From: Incurvaria masculella
Taxonomy: Eukaryota; Arthropoda; Insecta; Lepidoptera; Incurvariidae
Direction of reading: 5' to 3'
NCBI GenBank assembly: GCA_946894095.1
Contig: OX335644.1
Coordinates: forward strand, 23,851,595-23,915,594
Length of the DNA: 64,000 nucleotides
The notes below the pieces were generated by a model. It saw only the letters and a program-made list of their open reading frames with translations. It was not told the DNA's origin and did not search any database. Positions 22,121 to 33,280 of this stretch are shown piece by piece (the stretch's first letter is position 1; the number at the start of each line of letters is the position of its first letter). The position numbers and the translations under genes were made by a program.

Positions 22121-22768
22121 GCTCGCTTCTAGTCCTTTCTAACGCATGGAGGCTACTCATGAAGTGAACAAGAGAAATTCTCACAACGAGTAGCTGTCAT
22201 ACTCTACATTAAACATGTGTGCTACATTTTTTAAATATGGAGGATGACTCGTGAGAACGAGGAGGAGAGATTGTGTTGGCTTCTAGGCTGCTATTGAAAT
22301 CTATAATATAACATAAAGCTAATATTTTAACTATAAAAATACTTGTTCATCCTTTTTTAACCGACTTCAATTATTTATTACCGTTACTTAATTTAACTGC
22401 TTTTTTGTTACATATAAACGGCGTTGCAGTTTTTTTCACTTCAATGCAGTTTAAGTGGCTATAAATTATATCTTCACTGAGAAATCACTGATAAATCAGC
22501 GCTGCTAGTTCCCTAATCCATTAACACTTATCACGTCATTCAAATACATGTTCATTTTAGTAACGTAAATATGCATCTTCTTCTGCGTAAATACGCATCT
22601 ATTTTGCGTAGCGAAATTGAACTTGCCCACCATCATACAAGATTTAACTAAATAAAATCAGGTTTTTTGTATGGTATAGTTATTCTTTGTTTTTAGTTAC
22701 TACTATTTGTTGTTATAAATACAATAGTAATACACTCAGTGAAATTTTCCGCCATCTACCGCGGATTT

Positions 22769-23149
22769 GAGCGGCTCGTAGCCTAGTGACGCCTAGTGCC
22801 TAGCATACCAGAGGTCTGGGTTCAAATCCTAGCCCCGTTCATGCTCCACTTTCTTTCTCTTTCTGAGTTGGATAAGTGCATTTCATCACAAATAAAATCA
22901 CGAATGCGAGCTGCTCCATGGTTCGGAATCCATCTAAAACTGTAGGTCCCTTCCCTTACTAGGTGGTAGGGTTTAGGCCCTCCCGGGTTGGTACCATCGA
23001 AAAGCGGCAATGAAAAATTGTCTGTGCTTTCCATCCAGTTCAACGTAGCCGTGCTCATAAAGGGAAGGTTCATGCATAGCAAATATCTATCTGGCTAATA
23101 TCATAACGGTAGTTGGGTGGTATTAGCCATCCATGTCAGGTTGCATAAA
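22769..23149 (+). mobile_element. tRNA-derived SINE, family S1, near full length
   Basis: The head GAGCGGCTCGTAGCCTAGTG contains an A-box-like TAGCCTAGTG, and the B-box-like GGGTTCAAATCC follows. The family body (GGTTCGGAATCCAT, AAAACTGTAGGTCCC) and the 3' end (TTAGCCATCCATGTCAGG) are present. The middle of the tail half is shortened relative to the copy at 42877. Confidence 0.8.
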
Positions 23150-24917
23150 TATTATCTTTATACATACAAGCTTTGACATCTCCATGACAGCGTACACGGC
23201 GAATCGGTACGACCCATAGACCTAGCATATTTCTATGGTACGACCTGTGTTCGGTCAAGACAGGCTCAGAATGTAAAGACGAACCAACTGACGGATGAGA
23301 CCAACATCTTTTCATACGAAATGTACTGAAATTTGTTAGATGAAAAGAAAATTAGACTTTTTTTGAAGATGGAGCCCATGTGAGGCTCCGAAACGTCGAG
23401 CAGCACGTCCTGCTCACACGCGCGGTAAGCCGTCAAACTAAATTTAGTTATGTCCCGCATATGTTTGAAAATAGTGATGTACTGAAATTTCTTTTTTTTA
23501 CTCAAAAAAATTCTATTGTAGTAAATTTCTATGTAGCTTCAAAATAATCTGAAATTATATTTTACGGTTTGCTTTCAGGAAAAGTTAAGAAAGATCGACA
23601 AAGAATCAGTGGGTTGCCCCTTATTTACCATATAAAAAGGGTTTTTGTCCTGGTTTTTACTCCCGTTCACTTAACAATCTAAAAATGCACAGGTCACCAT
23701 GCTTTCTAAGGAAAACTACAGAAATTATAAAGATTTCACAAAAAAACATTTAACATACAATGAGCGTGACTCCAACTTGTGACAACTTGTGATTCCAGAA
23801 GTTGTCACATCGGGCAGATGTGTTCCATCTGCCTCTAACTCGCGTTAGTGGTACTTGAGTTGACTTCTCATTCCCACACTTTTTTCTTATTGTATGCACA
23901 GCGTGCTATGCTAGGACTATGGGTCAAGAGTCACATCCCTTATGCCAACATGACGTTCACGGAAGTAAATATGAGCAAATCGGAACGGACGTGTACAGTC
24001 GTTTCGTCTGAAAATACGTCGCTGCAATATACGCATTTCGGAACGTAGGGAGAGCATCACTTCTAGACCATATGTTCATCGCTAATATCTGCATCGTCAC
24101 CATCTGCCTCGCCAATCGGCAACGACCGGAAACGCATATCCGCGTCGCCAAAAACTGGATGCGCAGAGGCGTCGCCAAAGTGGGTATGGTGTTATGAAAA
24201 TAAGGTTGGGTTAAGCAAGGTTAAATGTCCCGACCAGCCATACGCCATACGGTCTGCAGCTACATCGCCAGCGACGGAGCTGCGGCCAGACCGCAGATGC
24301 ATCGCCGGCAAAGAAGATATTGGCGATGAATATGTTGATGATGAATCTTGGCGACGGAGATATTGGCGATGTAGATGCAGGGCACCTCACTTCAACACAA
24401 AATCAGGATTTTGCACAGATAAATAGAGGATATTTCAGGATATTAGAATTCTGTGCACGCACAGAAGGAAAATCTGAAATTTCCGTAGAAATATAGTATT
24501 TTCCTAGTTAGTATATGGTTAGTATTATATTCTGTGAGAAATATGCGCCCTGCGCGCGCATGCTAGGTCTATGGAAATGTCGGAAAAATCCAAAGAGTTT
24601 GGAAAAGTAGCTGCGCGAAAAATCCGAAAAAGTTTGCTCAGCGTCAATGTGACATAATGACGGGTTTCATCTTCTACAAATACGAATTTGACACTGAACG
24701 CTTCTTTTATGCGCTTTGTTTTATGTTAAATATACGTTAGTGAGTGACCAATGCGCTAAAATCTAAGCAATAATCATTCAGTGATTCAGTGCTGGTGAGA
24801 CGTTATGTTGTGAAAGAACTTTACTACTGGTTTTCACGGATTCGTAATACTTCTGCTCATTTCGGTCTCCATTCTCTATTCTAATTCCACTCGTTAGCGC
24901 CAATTGTGTCCACCCAC
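23150..24917 (+). other. Upstream region of the ZAD1 gene, promoter not resolved
   Basis: It contains a segment at 23815-23885 that resembles 53555-53628, and a 24240-24380 stretch with several 'TGGCGATG'-like repeats. The first exon, or its 5' UTR, must lie at its right end. I cannot identify a TATA box or initiator with confidence. An acceptor-like 'TTTGCTTTCAG' at about 23569 is followed by a short open frame that I did not accept as an exon. Confidence 0.35.
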
Positions 24918-25049
24918 ATGCAGTTCGAAAACGTCTGCCGCTGGTGCCGGGGCTCGCTGGCCAGCGGCTCGTGCGAACTGTCGACACCGTGCACTCCGCA
25001 TGCTGGGATGCTGTACGCTGACATGCTGATGGAGTGCTTCGGAATTGCT
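24918..25049 (+). CDS. ZAD1 exon 1: first half of the ZAD
   Basis: 44 codons starting MQFENVCRWCRGSL and ending MECFGIA, with the donor GCT|GTAAGC in phase 0. It contains the first Cys pair of the ZAD and the helix that ends EC-F-I, matched by VECFDIA in the minus-strand gene and TETFIIS in the third gene. Confidence 0.85.
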
Positions 25050-28000
25050 GTAAGCATCACGCACTGGCTGAACCTGCTCATTACGAGCAGGTTAGAAATT
25101 TATTATTCCACTTCACCCCCTTTCTGTGACCTGCTGCTCTCACTCCCGGCTCCTTAGTAACTCGCATATTCGGAAGCAAGGAGCAGGAGGCGTAAGGTGA
25201 ACTCTTTTTTTTTATGTGACTGGACATGGATGGCTAATACCACAAGTTCTGTCATGGTATTAGCCCAACACACCACATGGGAACTAGGTGCCATGCCAGG
25301 ACCTTCCTTATATTGCACGGCTACATTGAACTGGATGGAAAACACGGACAATTTTCATTGCCGCTTCGACCATCGTTCATCCAATGCGATGGTACCAACC
25401 CGGGCGGGATTAACCCTACCACCTAGTAAGTAAGGAAGGGGACCTACAGTTCAACGTGGAATCCGAACCACGGCCAGCCTCTCTCAACGGTCGAATGGTC
25501 ACCCATCCAAGACCAGACCGGACCCAGCGTTGCTTAACTTCAGAGAGAGATCGCCGAAGTGTCGCACCACTGGGCCACTGAGGCTGACAGACTCTTCTTG
25601 CTAATGCAAAAGCGTATGTATGTGTCTCGCTTTTACCTTCGGCCAGTCCGTTCTCGGAGCTAGTCGTAATGAAACCGATCCGTTTTTTAAAAGAACAGAC
25701 TGTGCAAAGCCCGGGCTAACTCGCAGTAAGGTGATGATGTAGCGTACATGGTGGGATTGAAAGGGCATTTTTCATTATGAGCTTTTTGGCCCGGCAGAAC
25801 CATCGATTTCTCTATTGCCAACAACAGATGAGATTTTAGGAAGTTCAGAGAAAGCTGCCGGAATTGATCAATAGATAGGCTCTGGTTTTTCATCACGATA
25901 ATGCTAGACCACACACAAGCCACTCAGTAAAAATTAAGAAAGTTTAGCTGGGAGGTGTCGATGCATCCGCCATGTAGCCCTGAGCTTGCACCTTGAGATT
26001 TCCGGTCTCTTTAGAATTCTTTAGGCTGTGTCAGTTAGTCAGTGTCTGCCAAAACTATTTGTTGCATTTTTTTTATCAGAAGTCCCAAAATTACTACAGC
26101 AACGGGATTGTCACTACCTACACGATGGCAAAAAGTCAACGAACAAATGGCACATATATGCAGCCTTGCACTATATTTATAAAGTTGTTCTTTTTACAGT
26201 TTTCTCTAATGTGTCCTCATTTTACGGTCAATTCTACATGCATATCACACTCACGGTCAAGTGCGAGTCGGACTCCGTCGAGGTCCGTACCATCGTACAA
26301 GATTCAACAAAAAAATATTTTTTTTTTATTTTAATATTTTTAATTTTTTTATTTTACCTATTTGTTGTTATAGCGAAACACTCTGAAAATTTCAGCTATC
26401 TACCTATTACGGTTCATGAGATACGGCCCTGTGACAGACCGACGGACTGGCAGACAGCGGAGGCATAGTAATATTTCATTTCATTTATTTAAACTTTTTT
26501 GGTAGTCAAACTACACTAAGATACATCAAAAACTGAACGACCCACGGCTTCTATCAGCTCTGTAAAGAAGAATCCACAAAGAAACTTTACGAGTTTTCCA
26601 TCCACAGTAATGAAATACATACTTAGATCTATATGCTACTGCAAGACTATTTTTGGTAGAACACTTTAAGACGAAGAACAAGAACAGGCACCGTTGGCAC
26701 CCTTTGGTTAAGTATCCCTAAAAAGCCACGCACTTGGTCAGTATGAAAAGGCATATTTTACCTATATAATCTGCTACCACTGTAAAGGTGAGAGGCGACG
26801 GCGGGCGGGCGGTGTGCTCGGCGTGCGTGGGCCGGCTGCGCGAGGCGTGGCAGTTCCGGAGGGACCTGCTCCTCGCAGAGACCGGCACGGGCAGCGGCAA
26901 CGGAGGTGCGTAACTATTATGGGGGTAACTTGGGATACCTGTGATATTCTTTGATATTCCTGTCAATTTTCATAATAAAAAGAACTCGTCTTTATAGGAT
27001 CCCATCACAAAAAGTGAAAAACCGGCCAAGTGCGAGTCGGACTCGCACACGAAGGGTTCCGTACCATCGTAAAAAAAAAAACCAAAAAAAAACACGTTTT
27101 TTGTATGGGAGCCCGCTTTAATTTTAATTATTTTTTAATCTTACCTATTTGTTGTTATAGCGGCAAAATAAATACACACTCTGTGAAAATTTCAGCTGTC
27201 TACCTGTTGCGGTTCCTCAGATACAGCCCTGTGACGGACAGACAGACGGACGGACGGACGGACAGCGGAGGCTTAGTAATAGGGTTCCGTTTTCACCCTT
27301 TGGGTACGGAACCCTAAAAAAGAACCCCTTATAACAAATAAATAAATAAGTGTTGTGATATAGGCGCATGAGCCTTTCAAAAATAAATTAATAATAATAT
27401 AATGGTCTAGCTCTGGTGTTTGTCGGTCACACGCATTTTGTACCGAATTATACACTTAGAAAGAGAAAGAGAGTGGTGCATGCCCTGGGGGAAGATTTGT
27501 GCCCTACACCACGTCCTGTATTCGGTACATCGATGGTGCTATGTGTGCTCTTTAGCTCTAGACAAACATGCCATGACCAGTGAAGTAGGAACTTGGGAAA
27601 GGTCAGGTAACTCAGGTATCGGTGGGTTCTTATTTTTGGAATGTCGACTGTGGATTTGTGCATTGTCTCCCTGTTCCGCGTAGAGCGAAGGTATAAATGG
27701 GACGGAGGGACAGCATTATGCAGCTCTGATGAGCATTCTCCATTGTTAGGAAGATAGAACAGAGATAGACCCTACATCCCTTCGGAGTAATGTGTAATTG
27801 TGTTTTATTTTTTGATTACGTTTGTGGGTCTGCAGGTGACAGTGAATTCCACGAAGTGAAGCTGGAGTGGGGAGGTGACGACTTCCGCGCAGACGGACCC
27901 GGCGCTGCCTCCTCGGGTGGAGACACGGATGACTGCAGCCCAGCACAGGAGCATGGTGAGATTAGTTAAGGAAATTGTGGCTTAGCTTAGCGCTCTATAG

Positions 28001-30913
28001 GAAACTGAGCCCGTAGTCTCAGCTGTCACCTAAATTGGCGTTTATGGCAATCCTATCGACTGGCGTTTTCAAATGTATGTAGAAATTAAAGAGCGCGCGC
28101 AGTGGGCATTAAGCGAACTAACATTTGCGAGTCTGAGTATGCGAAAGAATGTTGTCGACTGTCGTGTTTTCATACAAATCTGAAGTCCGAGTTTGAATCT
28201 GACCCCGACCATGCGTCACCGTAAGCAAGTACCTTAAAGCGACGCATTGTCCCAGTGGCAACACAACACTGTGAAAAAATTATTGGTTTTGTCATAAACT
28301 ACTACAGTGAGCTGATCACATAGTTACTTCCATATCCCTTTAAATGCTACCGCCTACAAAAAAAAATCGTTCTTAGTAATAAATTATTCTTGAAAGTTAT
28401 AATTTTACGAATATTTTTTTTTACTTGTTTACTTATTTATTATTCACACAAATACAATCCAAATCAAATGAAAACTTAATAAACTTTAAAATAAATAAAC
28501 TTAATACATTTTCCTGTGTTTGACAATAAATAATATTATTTTCCTTTTAATTCCATTTGGTTTGGCCTAGGCAGTTGCATTGCAATTTAAATGTTTTGTT
28601 TAGATAGACAAAGGAAAAATAAAACTGTAAGTACACGTTTGAAAAAACTTTGAATGGTTCTAACATTTTATTACATTATTTGCAGATCTTAAAACACTTC
28701 TAAAAAAGAAATCGAGACGCATCACCAAATCAAAACTGACCGATAAAAACCATGAGTCGATCGGCAAGTTAAAGTTGGACGAGAAATATCTCAGTGAAGA
28801 TGTGCTCCTGCCTACGGAATATGAGCAAAAACCGAACAGAGAAACACCAGTATGTGTGATATCAAAAGAAAAAACCAAGGACCTAGATGAGAAAGTAAAT
28901 TTCAAAAAGAAAACCAAAATTACAATTACGAATTTTATGAAACCTTCTGTCAATACTGTTGGGACACAGAAGAAGAGGGGTATGTAATTATTATTAATAT
29001 GTTTTACAGCTCATTGGGTTGGTTCAAATCCATGCCCGGTGATGCACGACTTTCTTTCCCTTCTGGGTGCATTTCATTATGAATGCGGGCTTTTCCATGG
29101 TTAGGAACCCATGTAAAACTGTAGGTCCCCTTACCCTGCTAGGTGGTAGGGTCAAGCCCACCCGGGTTGCTACCACCGCATTGAAACTTTTGTTGAAGCG
29201 GCAATGAAATATTGTCCTTTTCGATGCAGTTCAGTGTAGACGTGCTCATAAAGGGAAGGTCCTGGCATGGCATCTAATCCCTTTTGGAACACGGTGTACT
29301 GGGCTATTATCATAACGGTACATACAGCCATCCATGTCGGGTTGCATAAAAAAAACAGAAAAAAGTAAATTTAGTAACTTTCCAATTACAAAAGGATGTA
29401 GGGTTTCTTTCTCTCGGGGGTTACCGAGTAAACTCACTCACCGGGTGAACAGGCATGTGAGCGATTATAACTAACGTTAAATAGCCTTTCGGGCTAATCT
29501 AACTGGTGAATTCTAGTTCACTTGGTTGAAAAACACCTTTAGGGGCCAATAATAATATAACATACCAACGTATAATATAAATAACAATACCAACCCGGGC
29601 GGGCTAAACCTGCCACCCAGTAGGAAAAGGGGACCTAAAGTTTTACGTGGATTCCGAATCATGGAACAGCTTGCATTCGTAATAAAATTCACTTATCCGA
29701 CTAAGAAAGAGAAATAGAGTGGTGCATGAAAGGGGTTTGAGCCCATGACAAGTCCACGCGCCCCTGAGCTACATGCCGTGAGGCACGCCTTCTGCGCTTA
29801 AGACTTCCAACAGAATGATACTTCTTGTTAATGAGCACATCGATTTCTGTTGCAGCTACCAAAATATTCGCACCGTTATCATTTAAGGGTATAACAATCA
29901 AGCCAAAAACTTACAATCTTCAACCGATACGCACCTCCCTGGACGCGGACAAGGACGAACCGGCGGGCGCCGTGGGGTCCAACGCCGCCCTCATCATCGA
30001 GTCCTCGCACGTGTGCCCCTTCAAGTACCTGCACAACCAGTACCTCTGCTTCTACTGCAACCGCGCGTTCCACGAACCGGACGAGCTCCGTACGCACACG
30101 AGGAGCGAACACAGCGCCAACGCCTCAAAGCAACTCATACGATTCAACAAACTCACCAAGATAGACGTCACGGACGTCGATTGCAAGTTGTGCTCCGAGA
30201 AAATTAACGATATCAAAACTTTGAAGGAGCATCTGGTCGGAGAGCACAAGAAGAAATTCCGCACGGATGTCGGCGACGGCGTCCTGCCGTTCGTGCTAAA
30301 GAAAGACTTACTGAAGTGCGCGCTGTGCGAAGAGAGGTTCCCCTACTTCCACACCCTCAACCAGCACATGAACGAGCACTTCCCGAACTTTGTGTGCGAG
30401 ACGTGCGGCCTGGGCTTCGTCGAGCAGACGCGGCTCCAGGTGCACAGGGTCAAGCACGGCCGCACGGAGAGCCCGTGCGAGAGCTGCGGCAGGTCCTTCC
30501 GGGGGCCGCGTGCGCTCGGGGAGCACGTCGACCGCTGCCGCGAGCGAGGGGAGAGCATCTCCTGCCCGGCGTGCCCGGAGCGGTTCCTCTCGCGCGCGAA
30601 GCGGGCGAACCACCTGGTGGTGGCGCACGGCAGACAAGCGGAGACGTTCCGCTGCTCCGACTGCGGGAAGGAGGTGCCGAGCAGGCGCGCCCTGACGCTG
30701 CACAGGCGGAGAGAGCACCTGGGCGACTTCCGGCACGAGTGCCCGTACTGCGCGAGGAAATTCTTCACGAGGGCCGGCCTGCAGAACCACACGCCGACGC
30801 ACACGGGCGAGCGGCAGCACCGCTGCGACGCGTGTGGCAAGAGCTTCGCGCGGGCGAAGGCGCTGACGGAGCATGCGCAAACGCACTCTCAAGGTCTGCA
30901 TGCGAGGACATAG
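24918..30913 (+). CDS. Complete ZAD-C2H2 zinc-finger gene (ZAD1), five exons
   Basis: Predicted nuclear DNA-binding protein of the insect ZAD-ZNF class. The coding exons are 24918-25049, 26788-26905, 27836-27955, 28686-28979 and 29856-30913; together they give 1722 nt, 573 residues plus stop. Junction phases are 0, 1, 1 and 1, and every junction keeps the frame. Residues 1-75 form the ZAD, with zinc ligands CRWC and CSAC in separate exons; ZADs normally bind one zinc and dimerise. Residues 84-221 are an acidic then Lys-rich linker. Exon 5 carries the pre-finger motif (ALIIESSHVCPF) and nine fingers from about residue 285 to 565. The start ATG at 24918 is chosen because it lies just before the first ZAD cysteine pair. 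An upstream in-frame GTG is unlikely. Intron 1 holds a SINE and a family R repeat, intron 2 a family R repeat, and intron 4 SINEs. Confidence 0.85.
25205..25470 (-). mobile_element. SINE body, family S1, minus strand, in ZAD1 intron 1
   Basis: Reading on the minus strand gives GGTTCGGATTCCACG, CTGTAGGTCCCC, GGTACCATCGCATTGG, and the tail with TTAGCCATCCATGTCC. Its 5' end joins the 5S-rRNA-like head at 25495-25590 and not the tRNA head of the other copies. Confidence 0.75.
25495..25590 (-). repeat. 5S-rRNA-like SINE head
   Basis: The minus strand reads AAGTTAAGCAACGCTGGGTC followed by CTTGGATGGGTGACC. This matches the internal promoter region of 5S rRNA as I know it (AAGxxAAGCAxCGxxGGGCxCGGTxxGTxCTTGGATGGG). 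It is preceded by an A-box-like GTGGCCCAGTGG. It is a retroelement head, not a 5S gene, because neither end of a 5S rRNA is present. Confidence 0.65.
26247..26472 (+). repeat. Family R repeat in ZAD1 intron 1
   Basis: 'CAAGTGCGAGTCGGACTCCG' near the start, then 'CTATTTGTTGTTATAGCG', 'CTACCTATTACGGTTCATGA' and a 'GACAGACCGACGG' run. The terminal GGGTACGGAACC is lost. Confidence 0.65.
26788..26905 (+). CDS. ZAD1 exon 2: second half of the ZAD
   Basis: Entered in phase 0 after CCACTGTAAAG, it encodes VRGDGGRAVCSACVGRLREA followed by WQFRRDLLLAE. This is the classic ZAD C-terminal signature: CxxC, LRxAxxFR, then a leucine-rich helix. The donor is G|GTGCGT, phase 1. The polypyrimidine tract before the acceptor is weak, but the frame and the signature leave little doubt. 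Confidence 0.85.
27013..27318 (+). repeat. Family R repeat, full length, in ZAD1 intron 2
   Basis: The best copy in the window. It starts AAAACCGGCCAAGTGCGAGT and runs through CGAAGGGTTCCGTACC, a poly(A)-like run, TTGTTGTTATAGCGGCAAAAT and a GACGGACGGAC run to CCCTTTGGGTACGGAACCCT. GGGTTCCGTACC and GGTACGGAACCC are perfect inverted repeats of 12 bases. Confidence 0.8.
27836..27955 (+). CDS. ZAD1 exon 3: acidic linker
   Basis: 40 codons with an acceptor GTGGGTCTGCAG and a donor G|GTGAGA, phase 1 on both sides. It encodes an acidic, Gly/Ser-rich linker (EFHEVKLEWGGDDFR). The 'VKLE' pattern recurs after the ZAD in the third gene (58115-58210). Confidence 0.8.
28686..28979 (+). CDS. ZAD1 exon 4: lysine-rich linker
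   Basis: 98 codons, acceptor CATTATTTGCAG and donor G|GTATGT, phase 1 on both sides. It encodes a Lys-rich, probably disordered linker containing KKKSRRITKSK, a plausible nuclear localisation signal. It ends TQKKRG. The ATG at 28775 is internal and not a start. Confidence 0.78.
29005..29345 (+). mobile_element. SINE, family S1, in ZAD1 intron 4
   Basis: B-box-like GGTTGGTTCAAATCC, then the family body (TTTTCCATGGTTAGGAACCC, ACTGTAGGTCCCC) and the 3' end AGCCATCCATGTCGGGTTGC with an A-rich tail. The A-box part of the head is missing. Confidence 0.75.
29580..29800 (-). mobile_element. SINE, family S1, minus strand, in ZAD1 intron 4
   Basis: The minus strand reads the head and body (CCATGATTCGGAATCCACGT, TTTAGGTCCCC) and stops near GGTTGGTAT. 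The 3' third is missing. It ends about 55 nt before the acceptor of exon 5. Confidence 0.65.
29856..30913 (+). CDS. ZAD1 exon 5: nine-finger terminal exon
   Basis: The acceptor TTTCTGTTGCAG opens a phase-1 frame of about 352 residues. After a basic segment come the pre-finger motif ALIIESSHVCPF and nine fingers, LCFYC first and HRCDAC last. Finger 5 (SPCESCGRSF..EHVDRC) has Cys in place of the last His, so it is C2HC-like or degenerate. The exon is very GC-rich, especially after 30300, which explains the long antisense frames. The tail is short and ends GLHART. Confidence 0.92.
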
Positions 30914-31577
30914 CATCTGCGTTGTGAATATACGTAGTAGGGGCTGTCAGTGATTTTATTTATTTGCGTATTTACCCTAATACGCATTTTGAAAAATCTC
31001 ACGTGAGATTAGGAGGGGTGGGAGGGAGTCGACCCTAATCATCACATCTCACCATGGGGGAGGGTCTAAAAATCGTCAAAAACACCCTACGTTACAAATA
31101 GTCACCCCTTACATAACTTGCACAGAACTTGCGACTTAACTCAAAACAAGTTTTAAGTAAGCAATAACGATAGAATCACGGAATATATTGGCCTCCGTTA
31201 TATGGCACGGATACATATGTTCATATCATTTATTAAAAATGAATTATTTTTTTTTTATCGTTTTTATTCAATTGTTTCATTTCCGTCATTTGCTCAAATA
31301 ATTAATTTTTACTATGATATATTCTGCAGTCAGACGAAAAATTTAATATTATATACAATATTTAAAGTCAATACAAAAGAAAAGTTTTGACAAAATTACT
31401 CGAGTTTCACAATCGTACAAGAACAGAACTATAATACTTGCTGCAACCCTTGTATTGAATTAATAAGAAAAATAATTGGCATTAATATCTTACACTGAAG
31501 ACTTCCTGTAGCCAAACGGCATCACTACTCGGCTATATTACAATTCATAAATTAGGATTCAGTAGAATATTGAATAT
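30914..31577 (+). other. 3' flank of ZAD1, AT-rich spacer
   Basis: It contains a short GGGTGGGAGGGAGTCGACCC stretch and AT-rich sequence up to the LTR element. No clear AATAAA was seen close to the stop codon. No gene was recognised. Confidence 0.35.
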
Positions 31578-32583
31578 TGTGACGTTCGACCGGAACCCTC
31601 GCTTTTGCGGCGGCTCCGTCCGCGTCATCACGCGCCACCACTCCAAATTAAATGTAGAATAGGCGTACCCTTAGGGGGTAGCCGAGCCAAGTACTACCAG
31701 GGACGGGGAAAAAGAATACGACCAATTTTAGTGAGAATAAAGGTGGACGTTTATTACAAAGAAAACTAAACAACAAAATGCTCAAGCGGTACGTAAATGG
31801 TTTGCAGTTAGAAAGTCTGTCGTTGAGGCCTCCGTTAAGGGTAGAAAAACTTGGTGGTTGGTTCACTCAGTGGTGGACCACGTCGGTGCGCAGCATGGTG
31901 GGTGCACGCGCGTGCGGTGCGGCGCGCGGGGCGTCGGCTCAGAGCAGCGGCGCCGGCGTGTCGGCCGCGTCGTCAACGCCGGCCGACGGCGTGGCGGCGT
32001 GGCTCAGCGCTGCTCGGCGCGGGGCGCATCGGCGCGGCTGCGCGGATGGCCGGCCAGCGTGCTCGGCTACCTCGCCACGTCGCTGCCGGCGACGGCGGCC
32101 CATCGGCGAGTCGTGTCTCGGGTGAACGGAAGACATAACTGGGGCCCACTTGGTGAGCCCCGCAGGAACCGCTGAAGTCAATTTCGAAACACTTAGACGG
32201 GCGCTCACAATAAATGAGGCGTGGGCGCCGTAAAATGGTTACAGGGTGCTTGAGGAGCTAAAATAAAGCCAGGTCAATGAGGAAATGAGTTTAATTAAAT
32301 GAACAGGGCTGTGAGCAATCGCTAAAAGGTATTAAATTGAAGTTGGGTTACCGGTAGGTGGACCGCGGTTTGTAGAGGTGCGCTCTTTGCGAAGGCTGCT
32401 GGTAAAGTGGGCGACCCAAAATGGTCGCCGCACTACGAAATTATCATTTTCGTTTCTCTTTTTTTCTGAGGGTAAGGAAGATTTTAATTAGGTAAAACCA
32501 CGGAGGGAGCAAGGCGATTGGATTAGCCTTGGCCAAGGAGCTATGAGCACTGTAGTGGCTTACCAAAAATCCACTACGTGACA
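31578..32583 (-). repeat. LTR (left copy; 3' LTR in the inferred orientation)
   Basis: By eye identical to 36165-37170 over all 1006 bases. It contains a GC-rich core at about 31890-32120 that produces open frames in several registers. These frames recur unchanged in the other LTR and are not genes. Confidence 0.9.
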
Positions 32584-32884
32584 CAACCCCCCCTCTCGAG
32601 GAAAGAGGACGACGAGCCGTCCGACCTGTCGCCCTCGACAGACCGAGTCCTCGAGAGTAAGCCAAGGCTAATCAGGCACAGGTGAAGCCCGAATGAAATG
32701 GGTAAGTGAACAAGGTCGGGTGGGACACAAATAAAAAAACAACAATCTTAAACTACGGGCTACCTACTGGAATAAATGCAGTAAAAAAAAAGGACAGACC
32801 AAAAAGAAACAAAATAGATACTCCTCAACACAAAAGGAACACAAATTAGGCTCTAGAACTTAATTTAAAAAGACGTGTTGGCTT

Positions 32885-33280
32885 GTTTATTTATTGTAGG
32901 AGTTCCCGTATTCTTCTAATAGAATACGGTGCCGCTCCTGTAAGGTACAAAAGAAAAGTACAGCACAAAAAAAAAATGGCTCGTACAGGCTTAGATTTTT
33001 TTCATTAGGAGTTAGACTAAATCGTCCTTACCGCTCCTGTGAGGTAAAACGACGAAGTATAGCACTTAAACATGGCTCATACGGCTTAGATTTTTTTCAT
33101 TAGGAGTTAGACTAAATCGTCCTTACCGCTCCTGTGAGGTAAAACGACGAAGTATCATGGGTGCGACCGCAACCGGCTCGCACAACAAGTAAGTTGGCTT
33201 CTTTAGTTAGCAGTAGGAGTTGGACCATACAGTGTCGTTACCGCTCCTTTAAGGCACCCAATGAGCGGCTAGCGATCATG
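32885..33280. repeat. Four imperfect tandem units inside the LTR element
   Basis: A unit built around 'TTAGGAGTTAGACTAAATCG' followed by 'TACCGCTCCTGTGAGGTAAA' occurs twice almost identically (about 32985-33060 and 33080-33155). More diverged versions lie at about 32897-32950 and 33210-33260. Confidence 0.75.

Noticed and set aside
22769..22880. tRNA-like A and B boxes here and at 42877, 47705, 50598, 42570 and 61548
   Set aside because: These are SINE heads: they continue into a shared body and A-rich tail, and I see no complete cloverleaf or mature 3' end, so they are not tRNA genes.
23570..23685. A possible exon after TTTGCTTTCAG reading GKVKKDRQRI
   Set aside because: It resembles the start of exon C only over a few residues, soon reaches a stop, contains no motif or finger and has no good donor. 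It is too weak to annotate.
25495..25590. A 5S rRNA gene
   Set aside because: Only the internal promoter region matches. Neither end of a 5S rRNA is present, and it continues into a SINE body.
30308..30927. About 200-codon frames in other registers and on the minus strand over ZAD1 exon 5
   Set aside because: Arg/Ala-rich shadows of a very GC-rich finger exon. Similar shadows over 1546-2256, 9011-9685, 19488-20078 and 21126-21770 were rejected for the same reason.
31778..32208. Open frames of 89-115 codons in the GC-rich part of the LTR, repeated at 36365-36795
   Set aside because: They overlap in several registers, recur only because the LTR is duplicated, and have no recognisable domain.
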